Source: Terriglobia bacterium | Lineage (GTDB): Bacteria; Acidobacteriota; Terriglobia; Bryobacterales; Bryobacteraceae | Length of the DNA: 64,000 nucleotides | Direction of reading: 5' to 3' | Assembly: GCA_020073445.1 (NCBI GenBank) | Contig: JAIQFE010000030.1 | Coordinates: forward strand, 18,173-82,172 | Notes under the pieces: model-generated | The model's input: the letters and a program-made list of their open reading frames with translations, nothing else | Databases searched by the model: none | What the model was told of the DNA's origin: nothing | Made by a program: the position numbers and the translations under genes | Shown here: in pieces, positions 52,733 through 60,909 of the stretch | How the letters are laid out: each line of letters opens with the position of its first letter | Position numbering within the stretch: the first letter of the stretch is position 1

Positions 52733-55123
52733 ATGAAAGAGACGAATATGCCAGACGAAGAAAAACTCCAAACATTGCCCTTGTTGGCGTTGAAGAATTC
52801 GGTGTTGTTTCCGGGGCTTCTGATGCCGTTGGGAGTGGGCCGTAAGGCGTCCGTTGCCGCCGTGGAATCCGCGCTGGCGACCGAAGGTAAGGACGTCATC
52901 GTGGTTGCGCAGAAAGACCCGACGGTGGAGACGCCTGGCGCGGACGATCTGTACACCGTCGGTACGCGCGCGGTCATCCGCAAGTCGGGACGACCCCGGC
53001 CCGACCACATCGACCTGTTTGTGCAGGGTATCGAGCGCGTGGTCATCGTCAAAGTGGAGGAAAACGGATTCCTGAAGGCTAAGGTTCGCCCGCTGCCCCT
53101 GCCGGACGATTCCAGCCGCGAACTAGAGGCGTTGTCTCTTTCCGTGGTCGAGATGGCCTCCAAGTACGTCAACTTGGTCCAGGGCGGACCGGCGCAGGAA
53201 ATCGCCCAGGCGTTCGCTGCCCAAAGCGATCCGCTGCAGCTGGCGTTTCTGATCGCCTCGGTCATGAACCTCGACGTCGAAAAGGAGCAATCGCTTCTCG
53301 AAACCTCCACCCGCATTGAAGCTTTGCGCATGGTGCTCGGCTGGCTTTCGCACGAAGTCGACGTGGCAGAGCTGCGCGCCAAAGTCACCGAAAAGGCCAA
53401 GTCCGAAATGTCCAAGGAGCAGCGCGACTACGTGCTGCGCCAGCAGAAGAAGGCCATCGAGCAGGAACTCGGCGAAGGCAAGAGCGATGAAGCCGAGGCG
53501 CAGAATTTGCGCGAGCGCCTGGCCAAGGCCGATCTCCCGGAGGATGTCCGCAAGGAAGCCGAGCGCGAGCTCGACCGCCTGGAGCAAATCAACTCGGCCT
53601 CGCCCGAGCACAACGTGATCCGCACTTGGCTCGAGTACGTGATCGAGCTGCCGTGGAAGAAACGCAGCGACGACAACCTGGATCTGAAGCGCGCCCGCGA
53701 GGTTCTCGATGAGGACCACTACGGCATCGCCAAGGTCAAAGAGCGCATCATCGAGCAACTGGCGGTTCTCAAGCTGAATCCGGAAGCCAAAGCTCCCATT
53801 CTGTGCTTCGTGGGCGCGCCCGGCGTCGGCAAGACGTCGCTGGGACAATCCATCGCCCGCGCTCTCGGACGGAAGTTCGAGCGCATGAGCCTGGGCGGCT
53901 TGCATGATGAAGCCGAACTGCGCGGTCACCGCCGGACCTACATCGGCGCGCTGCCCGGACGCCTCATCCAAGGCATGCGGCGCGCGGGATTCATGAATCC
54001 CGTGCTGATGCTCGACGAAGTGGACAAGCTCGGGCGCGACTTCCGCGGCGATCCCGCGGCAGCGTTGCTCGAAATCCTCGATCCCGAGCAGAACAAAACC
54101 TTCCGCGATAACTATCTGGACCTGCCCTTCGACTTATCGAAGGTCCTGTTCATCACCACGGCGAACACGCTGGATACGATTCCCGCGCCGTTGCTGGACC
54201 GCATGGAGATCCTGCGCCTGTCCGGCTATAGCGAGGAAGAAAAGACCGAGATCGCCAAGCGCTATCTGCTGCCGAAGCTGTTGCAGCATACCGGCCTGAC
54301 CGCGGAGCAGTGCGTCATCACCCCGGCTGCACTCCAGAAGGTCATTGAATCCTACACGCGTGAAGCCGGCGTGCGGCGGCTGGAGCAGATGCTCGGACGC
54401 TTGATCCGTAAGGTCGCAGTCAAGTTCGCCGAAGGCGAAGCCGGTCCCGTGGTTGTCCACGGCGACGACGTTCCCGAAATGCTGGGTCCCGAAGCGATCC
54501 TGCCGGAGCTCGCTCGCAAGGAACTCCCCGCGGGTGTCGCAACGGGTCTCGCCTGGACCGAAACCGGCGGCGATGTCCTGTACATCGAAGCCGCGCTCCT
54601 GCCCGACGGCAAGGAGCTGACCATCACCGGCCAGCTCGGCGAGGTCATGCAGGAATCGGCCAAGACGGCTCGCAGTTATCTGTGGAGCCACGCAGCCGAA
54701 TTCGGGCTGGATCCGAGCCAGTTCCTGAAGAGCGGTCTCCACATCCACGTCCCGGCGGGCGCCATCCCCAAGGATGGCCCTTCGGCGGGCGTGACGATGA
54801 CAACGGCGCTGGCGTCGCTCTACTCGGGCGTGCCGGCTCGCAGTGATACAGCCATGACCGGCGAGGTCACTCTGACTGGTCTGGTGTTGCCGATCGGCGG
54901 TCTCAAAGAGAAGGTGCTGGCGGCGCGGCGCGCGGGTATCAAGCGCGTGATCGTACCGCGCGGCAACCAGAAAGACCTTCGCGATCTGCCGGAAGACGTT
55001 CGTAAGGAGATGGAGTTCATCTTTGCCGACCGCGTCCGCGACGTCCTGGCCGCCATGCTTCCGGGAGTGGTCCCGGAATCTCCGGCCAAAGTAGTGCCAG
55101 AAGCGCCTCCGAAAGCTGCGTAA
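52733..55123 (+). CDS. lon: ATP-dependent Lon protease
   Basis: 796 aa. The N-terminal LAN domain starts LPLLALKNSVLFPG, the AAA+ Walker A is GAPGVGKTSLGQS, and the catalytic dyad is Ser in PKDGPSAGVTM and Lys in GLKEKVLAARRA. It degrades damaged and regulatory proteins in the cytosol. ATG 52733 is just after clpB; ATG 52748 is an alternative with AGAGA upstream. An operon with clpB suggests joint heat-stress control. It ends in a Pro/Ala/Val-rich tail. Confidence 0.95.
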   Translation: MKETNMPDEEKLQTLPLLALKNSVLFPGLLMPLGVGRKASVAAVESALATEGKDVIVVAQKDPTVETPGADDLYTVGTRAVIRKSGRPRPDHIDLFVQGIERVVIVKVEENGFLKAKVRPLPLPDDSSRELEALSLSVVEMASKYVNLVQGGPAQEIAQAFAAQSDPLQLAFLIASVMNLDVEKEQSLLETSTRIEALRMVLGWLSHEVDVAELRAKVTEKAKSEMSKEQRDYVLRQQKKAIEQELGEGKSDEAEAQNLRERLAKADLPEDVRKEAERELDRLEQINSASPEHNVIRTWLEYVIELPWKKRSDDNLDLKRAREVLDEDHYGIAKVKERIIEQLAVLKLNPEAKAPILCFVGAPGVGKTSLGQSIARALGRKFERMSLGGLHDEAELRGHRRTYIGALPGRLIQGMRRAGFMNPVLMLDEVDKLGRDFRGDPAAALLEILDPEQNKTFRDNYLDLPFDLSKVLFITTANTLDTIPAPLLDRMEILRLSGYSEEEKTEIAKRYLLPKLLQHTGLTAEQCVITPAALQKVIESYTREAGVRRLEQMLGRLIRKVAVKFAEGEAGPVVVHGDDVPEMLGPEAILPELARKELPAGVATGLAWTETGGDVLYIEAALLPDGKELTITGQLGEVMQESAKTARSYLWSHAAEFGLDPSQFLKSGLHIHVPAGAIPKDGPSAGVTMTTALASLYSGVPARSDTAMTGEVTLTGLVLPIGGLKEKVLAARRAGIKRVIVPRGNQKDLRDLPEDVRKEMEFIFADRVRDVLAAMLPGVVPESPAKVVPEAPPKAA

Positions 55124-55143
55124 AAGGTCCTTGAAGCTCGGTG

Positions 55144-55165
55144 GGGTAGGCGGTTTCGCCTGCCC
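55144..55165. terminator. Hairpin after lon, REP-like copy 2
   Basis: GGGTAGGCG (55144-55152) pairs with CGCCTGCCC (55157-55165) through a 4-base loop with one G-U pair. It lies 21 bases after the lon stop. The sequence is similar to the hairpin at 37432-37450, including GTGGGG before it, so it may be a dispersed repeat that also works as a terminator. No T-run follows. Confidence 0.55.
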
Positions 55166-55261
55166 AGCAGTCTTGACAGCCTCAGCGCCCCTATGCGTAA
55201 CTAGCTTGGAGCCCGATTAGAGAGCCTTTGTCTTTCTGACCGCGGCGACCTGTAAATCAGG

Positions 55262-56194
55262 ATGGCAGAGCTTGCGATACGCGCGCTGGGGCTGACCCGT
55301 GCTTTCGAGACCGTTCGCGCCCTTGACGATCTCAACCTAGAGGTTCCCGCCGGCTCAGTATTCGGTTTTCTCGGCCCGAACGGCGCCGGCAAGACCACCA
55401 CCATTCGACTGCTGCTTGGCTTGATCGAACCAACCAGCGGAAGCGCTCAGGTGCTGGGCTTCGATACGCGAACGCAAGGCGCCGATATCCGCGCCCGCAC
55501 CGGCGCGCTTCTCGAACACTCCGGCCTTTACGAGAGGCTCAGTGCGGAGGACAACCTGCGGTTCTACGGGCGCGTGGCGCACATGCCCAAAGAACAACTG
55601 AACCAGCGCATCCAGGAACTGTTGACGCACCTCGGTCTGTGGGACCGGCGCAAGGAAGCCGTGGTGAAGTGGAGCCGCGGCATGAAGCAGAAGCTGGCCA
55701 TCGCCCGGCCGCTGCTGCACCGCCCCGGACTCGTGTTCCTTGACGAGCCCACTGCCGGCCTCGATCCGGTGGCCGCCGCCAGTCTCCGCGACGACCTTGC
55801 CGCCCTGGCCGCCCGCCAGGGCGCGACCATTTTCCTCACGACGCATAACATGGCGGAAGCCGAGAAGCTGTGCAGCCTGGTGGCTGTGATTCGCCAGGGC
55901 AAGCTGCTCGCGGTCGGCAGCCCTGCCGATCTGCGCTCGCGCGGCGGAGGCCAGCGCACCGAGATCACCGGTCGTGGATTCTCGGACGCGATGCTCGCAA
56001 TGCTGAGCCAGCAAGCCGGCGTTACGCAGGCGTCTGTCGAGAATGGCCGGCTGGTTCTGGTTCTGAAAGACGGTGCGGGCGTCGCCCCGTTCATTAGCCT
56101 GATCGTGCGCGAGGGCGGGGAAGTGCAGGAGGTCCGCAGCGGTCAAGGGAGCCTGGAAGACGTGTTCCTCACGCTGATGGAGGAAGAAAAATGA
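55262..56194 (+). CDS. ABC transporter ATP-binding protein (CcmA type)
   Basis: 310 aa. Walker A GPNGAGKTTTIRLL, signature WSRGMKQKLAIARP (LSGGQ replaced by WSRGM, as in many CcmA-type exporters), Walker B LVFLDEPTAGLDP and switch TTHNMAEAE. A C-terminal extension (about 215-310) follows. ATG 55262 stands at the end of a 138-bp gap and has little Shine-Dalgarno. The stop overlaps the permease gene by 4 bases. Confidence 0.92.
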   Translation: MAELAIRALGLTRAFETVRALDDLNLEVPAGSVFGFLGPNGAGKTTTIRLLLGLIEPTSGSAQVLGFDTRTQGADIRARTGALLEHSGLYERLSAEDNLRFYGRVAHMPKEQLNQRIQELLTHLGLWDRRKEAVVKWSRGMKQKLAIARPLLHRPGLVFLDEPTAGLDPVAAASLRDDLAALAARQGATIFLTTHNMAEAEKLCSLVAVIRQGKLLAVGSPADLRSRGGGQRTEITGRGFSDAMLAMLSQQAGVTQASVENGRLVLVLKDGAGVAPFISLIVREGGEVQEVRSGQGSLEDVFLTLMEEEK

Positions 56195-56931
56195 CCGCCG
56201 ATTTCGTCACCGTTCTCTGGAAGGAATGGAAAGAGATCGCTATGGAACGGTCTGCCGGTTCCACCGGAAGCTACCGGCCGCTCATCCTGATCGCGGTTTT
56301 CGGCATCTTATTCCCTCTTCGCATGGGACCGGAGCGATTCTTCAGCGCAGCCGGACTCCTGGCGCCCACGTTTTTTTCCGCCATTGTGATTACCGCTGTG
56401 ATTGCCGATTCCTTCGCCGGCGAGCGGGAACGGCACACTCTCGAAACCCTGCTCGCCAGCCGCCTATCGGACCGCTCGATTCTATTCGGCAAGATCGCTG
56501 CGTGCGTGGCCTACGGCTGGCTCATCTCGATCTCCTGCATCGTGGCAGGTGCGATTACCGTCAACGTCACGAACTGGCATGGGCAAATCCTGATGTTTCA
56601 CGATGCGGCCAGTTGGCTTCTCTTCTTATTTGGACCGCCTCTCTTGGGCGGCGCGATCGCCGCGGCCGGTGTTCTGGTCTCGCTGCATGCCACAACCGTG
56701 CGGCAAGCTCAGCAGACGCTGAGCATTGGGTTCGCGGTGGTGTTCATCGGAACCATCTTTGGAAGCAGCATGCTGCCCAAGGACTGGCAGGCATGGTTCG
56801 TACGGATTCTCGTGACGTGGTCCCAGGCTGACTTGGTGTTGGCAGCGGCCGGGGTGCTCCTGGTGATCGATCTCGCGCTGTTGGCCGCCGGCATGGCCCG
56901 GTTCCAGCGCGCCCGGCTTGTCCTGGATTGA
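56191..56931 (+). CDS. ABC-2 type exporter permease
   Basis: 246 aa with six spans (for example LILIAVFGILFPLRMG, FSAIVITAVIADSFAG and VLLVIDLALLAAGMA). AGERERHTLETLLASRLSDRSILFGKI, given here as two parts AGERERHTLETLLAS and RLSDRSILFGKI, is the characteristic ABC-2 permease motif. Coupled to the ATPase gene by ATGA. Substrate unknown. Confidence 0.88.
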   Translation: MTADFVTVLWKEWKEIAMERSAGSTGSYRPLILIAVFGILFPLRMGPERFFSAAGLLAPTFFSAIVITAVIADSFAGERERHTLETLLASRLSDRSILFGKIAACVAYGWLISISCIVAGAITVNVTNWHGQILMFHDAASWLLFLFGPPLLGGAIAAAGVLVSLHATTVRQAQQTLSIGFAVVFIGTIFGSSMLPKDWQAWFVRILVTWSQADLVLAAAGVLLVIDLALLAAGMARFQRARLVLD

Positions 56932-56999
56932 CATCTCCTAGTACCCCGCTCGACTTTCTGGTACTCGGCACGTTATGATGTGCCGGTGGAGGTTCGCTA

Positions 57000-57401
57000 A
57001 TGAGAGTGATTAAAGTACTGGTAGCACTTCTCGCTACCGTGACGTTCTTCGTGCTTCTGGCGCAGACGGATGCCGACTACATGGGTTGGATGAAGTCCGC
57101 CGTTGCCAGTAAGGGCAAGGTGGCCAAGGGAATTGCCGCCAAGGATAAAGGTGTGGCGACGGATGCCAAGGTCATGGAGGATTCGTTCAAAGGAATGGAA
57201 GACTACTGGACCAAGAAGGGCGTTGCGGATGCTACTGGTTTCGCGAAAACCGCCCGGACCGCGTCCGCCGATGCCGCCAAGGCTATAGCTGCGGGCGATT
57301 TCGATGCCGCCAACGCCGCGATGACCACGCTCGGTGGCACCTGCGGCGGCTGTCACATGGCGCATCGCGCCAAGGGCGACAGCGGCTTCCAGATTAAATA
57401 G
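57000..57401 (+). CDS. Small exported cytochrome c (class II/c'-like)
   Basis: 133 aa. A signal peptide (VIKVLVALLATVTFFVLLAQ) precedes a helical, lysine/alanine-rich region with a single heme motif close to the C-terminus (CGGCHMAHRA). Placement of CxxCH at the end of a four-helix pattern fits class II cytochromes of the c' type. It is followed by a strong hairpin. Electron partners are unknown. Confidence 0.85.
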   Translation: MRVIKVLVALLATVTFFVLLAQTDADYMGWMKSAVASKGKVAKGIAAKDKGVATDAKVMEDSFKGMEDYWTKKGVADATGFAKTARTASADAAKAIAAGDFDAANAAMTTLGGTCGGCHMAHRAKGDSGFQIK

Positions 57402-57420
57402 CACTGGCCCCGGTTATTCC

Positions 57421-57456
57421 TGATCGCGCGAACGTTTCTGCACGTTCGCGCGATCA
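57421..57456. terminator. Perfect 15-bp hairpin after cytochrome gene
   Basis: The 15-base arm TGATCGCGCGAACGT (57421-57435) pairs perfectly with 57442-57456 across a 6-base loop. It starts 19 bases after the cytochrome stop. No T-run follows, so it may be a Rho-independent terminator without a tract, an mRNA 3'-end stabiliser or a repeat. It is the strongest perfect dyad I found in the window. Confidence 0.6.
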
Positions 57457-57536
57457 GTTGCGTCTAGCGTTCTGAGCGCACAGCGCGGGGCCTCCCGCTG
57501 CATTGTGCGCGACCTTAATCGGTGAAAGGAACGCCT

Positions 57537-58295
57537 ATGCGCATTGCAGTCCTTGCACTTTCCATCAGCGTTGTGTTTCTCGGCCGCGCTTCGGGGCAGA
57601 GCCCCGACAAAGGGGATCAACGCGACCGCACCTTCTACCTCACCCACACCGCCACCACCCAGCAGTTCCAGGAGGTCGCGACGGCAATCCGTACGATCGC
57701 GGACATCAAGCTGATCTCCACCGATAATGATCAGAAGCGCGTTTCGGTTCGCGCCACCGCCCCTCAGATCGCCATCGCCGAGTGGCTGTTCAATGAGCTG
57801 GATAGCCCTATAGCGCAGCCAGCCTTGCCCCATGAATACCGGCCTCCTGGAACCAGCGACGATGTCGTGCGGGTGTTCTATATCATCAGCGCCCCCACGG
57901 TTCAGGACTTCCAGGAAGCCGCGACCCTGATCCGTACCATGACCGATATTCGCCGAGTGTTTACCTACAACGCACGTAATGCATTGACGGTGCGCGGAAC
58001 CGATGCGCAAATCGGCTTGGCCGAGTGGCTGGTGAAAGAGCTTGTGCCAGAGCCTCCTTCTACCACGCATCAATACGAAATGGCCGGCAATGACGACGTA
58101 GTTCGAGTGCTGCGTCTCCCCCATACGCCAACCGTTCCCGATTTCCAGAAGGCGGCCACAGCGATCCGCCAAGCTACGCAAATCAAGCGGATATTCACGT
58201 ACAACACGCCGAGAGCGATGGCCCTGCGCGGCACTGCCGACCAGATCGCCCTGGCCGAGCGCATGGCTATCGACCTGGACCATCCCTCAAAGTGA
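57537..58295 (+). CDS. Secreted protein with three secretin N0-like repeats
   Basis: 252 aa with a signal peptide (IAVLALSISVVFLGRASG). Three repeats of about 70 residues follow, each with a strand and the pattern QxFQEVATAIRTIADIK, then VRGTDAQIGLAEWLVKEL (or close variants); the second and third have DVVRV before them. Repeats of this length with AxxIRxxxxI recall the small alpha/beta modules at the N-terminus of secretins, though no secretin pore domain is present. ATG 57537 follows GAAAGGAA. It overlaps the DegT gene by 9 bases. Confidence 0.72.
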   Translation: MRIAVLALSISVVFLGRASGQSPDKGDQRDRTFYLTHTATTQQFQEVATAIRTIADIKLISTDNDQKRVSVRATAPQIAIAEWLFNELDSPIAQPALPHEYRPPGTSDDVVRVFYIISAPTVQDFQEAATLIRTMTDIRRVFTYNARNALTVRGTDAQIGLAEWLVKELVPEPPSTTHQYEMAGNDDVVRVLRLPHTPTVPDFQKAATAIRQATQIKRIFTYNTPRAMALRGTADQIALAERMAIDLDHPSK

Positions 58296-59336
58296 GTTGA
58301 CCGCCGCGATCACCTCGGCGACCTCGTCATCGTTGAGGTACGGATGAATTGGCAGGCTGAATTCGCTCGCGCACAGCCGCCGCGCGTTCTCGTAACCGCC
58401 GGGCGCCTCGAACGGCACTCCATTGAGAGCTTTCTGATCGGGAATCGCGATCGGATAGTGAGTGCCGAACTGAGAACGGGCCAATCTTGGATCGATCCAC
58501 ACCGGAAACAAATGCCACGAAGGCTCTGATCGCTTTGACGGCGCCGGCAATCGCACGGCGGGATTCTTGATTCCGTTTAGATACGCCCCGGCGATTTCCC
58601 GGCGTCGCGCAGTCCAACGCGCGAGCCGCGGCAGACAAGCTCGCCGGAGAAACGCCGCCTGCAGTTCGTCCAGCCGGCTGTTATAACCGATGAAGTCATG
58701 CCGATACTTGGCCGTCTGCCCGTAGTCGCGTAGGGCTCGCACTCGAGTATCGAGCGCGGCATCCCGGCCCAGAATCGCGCCCCCATCGCCCATCGCGCCC
58801 AGGTTCTTGGTCGGATAAAAGCTGGTCGCGGCGACTTCGCCCACCGCCGCCATGGACTGCGCGCAGTCCTCCACCATCCGCAGCCCGTGTTCGTCGCGAA
58901 GCCGCAACAGCTCGGTTGCATCTAGCGTGAATCCATACAGGTGCACCGGCACGAAATAGCGGATGTCGCGTCTCGTTTTCAATAGTTCGTGGCACCGCCC
59001 AAGATCTATGAGCCCCTGATCGTCGGTGTCCACGAACACCGGCACGGCTCCGAGTTTGACGATCGCCAGCGTAGTCGCAAACGCCGAGATCGGCGTCGTC
59101 AGCACGCGGTCGCCTGGCCCGCAGCCTAGAGCCCGTAACAAAATCTCGGTCGCGTCCAGTCCACTGGCGACGCCCGCCGCATGCGGAAATCCCCAGAGCG
59201 CGGCTAAGGCGCCTTCGAATGCGCGAACCTCTTCGCCCAGCACATACCAGCCGCTGGCCCCGACCTTGTCGAACGCCGCCAAGGCGTCCTCGCGTAGGTC
59301 CTCCCACTGCCGCTTGAAATCATTCGCCTGAATCAA
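58287..59336 (-). CDS. DegT/DnrJ/EryC1/StrS-family sugar aminotransferase
   Basis: 349 aa PLP enzyme that usually aminates keto-nucleotide sugars. The PLP lysine is in TSFYPTKNLGAMGDGG, and VASGLDATEILLRALG and MVEDCAQSMAAVG are typical. ATG 59336 starts MIQANDFKRQWEDLR. No nucleotide-sugar genes are next to it, so the sugar is unknown. The gene is convergent with the three-repeat protein and read in the same direction as the phosphoesterase. Confidence 0.88.
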   Translation of the reverse strand: MIQANDFKRQWEDLREDALAAFDKVGASGWYVLGEEVRAFEGALAALWGFPHAAGVASGLDATEILLRALGCGPGDRVLTTPISAFATTLAIVKLGAVPVFVDTDDQGLIDLGRCHELLKTRRDIRYFVPVHLYGFTLDATELLRLRDEHGLRMVEDCAQSMAAVGEVAATSFYPTKNLGAMGDGGAILGRDAALDTRVRALRDYGQTAKYRHDFIGYNSRLDELQAAFLRRACLPRLARWTARRREIAGAYLNGIKNPAVRLPAPSKRSEPSWHLFPVWIDPRLARSQFGTHYPIAIPDQKALNGVPFEAPGGYENARRLCASEFSLPIHPYLNDDEVAEVIAAVNSL

Positions 59337-59362
59337 AAACTACAGTGGGAATAAGCCCGGAA

Positions 59363-60196
59363 TTATCTCGCGCGCCCGACAGTCAGAATCACAATCTCCG
59401 GCGGCACCCCGAATCGCACCGGAACGATACTGGTCCCGATCCCCGTGGTCACAAACAGATGGCGGCCCCGTTCCACGAATTCGCCGGCGTTATATCCGAG
59501 CTTCGACGTAGTGATCAGTGTCCCGACAATCGGCAGCTGGACCTGCCCGCCGTGCGTGTGCGCGGCCAACAGCAGGCTCACCCGCGAGGGAACCTCCGGG
59601 AAAATGTCGGGATTGTGCGTGATCAGCACCACCGGATCGTCGGTCGTGACCTGCGCGAGCGTGCCGGCGATGTCCGGCTCGCGCGTCCAGAAGTCCGCGA
59701 TTCCGCCCAGCCAGATAGGTCCCACACGGACAGCCTTGTTCTCCAATACCGGAATACCGGAATCCGTCAGCGCCTTCCCCACTCGCTCGCCGTCATACCA
59801 CCAGTCGTGATTGCCCAGCACCGCGAACACGCCCAAAGGCGCATGCAGTTTCTTCAGTTCCGCTGCAGTCGGTTCCGGTTCGACGAAACCGCCCGCACGC
59901 CTGCCGTTCGGACCGCCCGTTACGAAATCGCCCAGCAGCACGATGAGCGTCGGATGCTCCGCATTGGTCTTCTCCACGATGACCCGCAGTTTGTCGAGTC
60001 CCACATGCGGCGAGCCAATGTGCAGATCGCTCAATACCGCGATCCGCAGATCGGATTTCCACCCTGGAAGTTCCATCCGTGGATGGCGGACCACCAGCAT
60101 TCCGGGCTCGATCCCGAAGGCCCAAACAGCCACCAGAAAAGGCGCGACCAGCAGCGCGATGGCGACAATCCTGATCCTGATCTTGGAGCGAACCAA
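59363..60196 (-). CDS. Membrane-anchored metallophosphoesterase (YkuE-like)
   Basis: 277 aa. One N-terminal span (IVAIALLVAPFLVAVWAFG) holds it in the membrane, with the catalytic domain outside. The metal motifs are LSDLHIGSPH, LLGDFVTGG, LGNHDWWYD, ITHNPDIFPE and AAHTHGGQVQLP, all complete. Related proteins cleave phosphodiesters or UDP-sugars. It is divergent from the kinase pseudogene across 32 bp. Confidence 0.9.
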   Translation of the reverse strand: MVRSKIRIRIVAIALLVAPFLVAVWAFGIEPGMLVVRHPRMELPGWKSDLRIAVLSDLHIGSPHVGLDKLRVIVEKTNAEHPTLIVLLGDFVTGGPNGRRAGGFVEPEPTAAELKKLHAPLGVFAVLGNHDWWYDGERVGKALTDSGIPVLENKAVRVGPIWLGGIADFWTREPDIAGTLAQVTTDDPVVLITHNPDIFPEVPSRVSLLLAAHTHGGQVQLPIVGTLITTSKLGYNAGEFVERGRHLFVTTGIGTSIVPVRFGVPPEIVILTVGRAR

Positions 60197-60228
60197 ACAC
60201 CTAGGATAAGGTAGAATGCCTGGAACGC

Positions 60229-60786
60229 ATGTCTTTATCTGCCGGCGAGCGCCTCGGCCCCTACGAGATTGTTTCCCAGATCGGCGCCGGCGGCATGGGC
60301 GAGGTCTACCTGGCCAAGGACACCCGCTTGGGCCGCGAGGTCGCCGTCAAGATTTCGAACCAGCAGTTCACCGAACGCTTTGAGCGCGAGGCGCGCGCCA
60401 TCGCCTCCCTGAACCACCCCAACATCTGCGGTCTCTTCGATGTCGGTCCCAACTTCCTGGTCATGGAGTACGTCGAAGGCGAAGCGCCCAAAGGCCCCCT
60501 GCCCCTCGATGAGGTTCTGCGCATCGCCAGGCAAATCGCCGACGCGTTAAGCGAAGCCCACGAAAAAGGCATCACCCATCGCGATCTCAAACCCGCCAAC
60601 ATCAAGCTCAAACCCGACGGCACGGTAAAGGTACTCGACTTCGGTTTGGCCAAACTGAGCCCCGGCCGTGAGGACGCGAGTTCCGATCAAGCCGCCACTC
60701 AATCTCCCACACTCAGCATGGCCGCGACCCAAGCCGGCATGATCCTCGTACCGCAGCCTACATGGCTCCGGAACAGACTCAGCTAA
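60229..60786 (+). pseudogene. Truncated, frameshifted Ser/Thr protein kinase
   Basis: Kinase subdomains I-VII are intact: GPYEIVSQIGAGGMGEVY, VAVK, HRDLKPANIKL and LDFGLAKL. Near 60747 one G is missing, so GTAAYMAPEQ is read in another frame as VPQPTWLRN and a stop arises at 60784. Restoring the frame gives APEQ followed by a stop, with no lobe beyond subdomain VIII, because sequence character changes to AT-rich DNA. The break coincides with the start of the integrative element. It resembles the PknB-like kinases of Acidobacteriota, which normally continue into a membrane span and sensor repeats. Confidence 0.8.
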
Positions 60787-60851
60787 ACTAGAATATAGTA
60801 CTATAAATAAGTTACTTAGATTACAGATCTTAGCTACGTGTGTGCCTTGTG
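60787..60851. other. AT-rich left junction of the element
   Basis: The composition is distinctly AT-rich against the neighbours, with a perfect 12-base palindrome TATAGTACTATA at 60794-60805. No ORF. It is the likely left end or attachment region of the element, between the truncated kinase and the integrase; the exact att core cannot be set without the right end. Confidence 0.4.
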
Positions 60852-60904
60852 GGCCTCCTTCTGCTAAACTGGTCTGAGGACTTTGATCCTCTGACCAGGA
60901 GGCC
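60852..60904 (+). promoter_or_regulatory. Nested hairpin sequestering the integrase ribosome-binding site
   Basis: Outer arms GGCCTCCT (60852-60859) and AGGAGGCC (60897-60904) enclose inner arms GGTCTGAGGA (60871-60880) and TCCTCTGACC (60887-60896), which pair except for one mismatch, with a 6-base loop. The Shine-Dalgarno AGGAGG lies entirely in the outer stem and is followed at 5-7 bases by ATG 60910. Translation should be low until the stem opens. An integrase-binding role for the DNA is an alternative. Confidence 0.6.
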
Positions 60905-60909
60905 AACCT

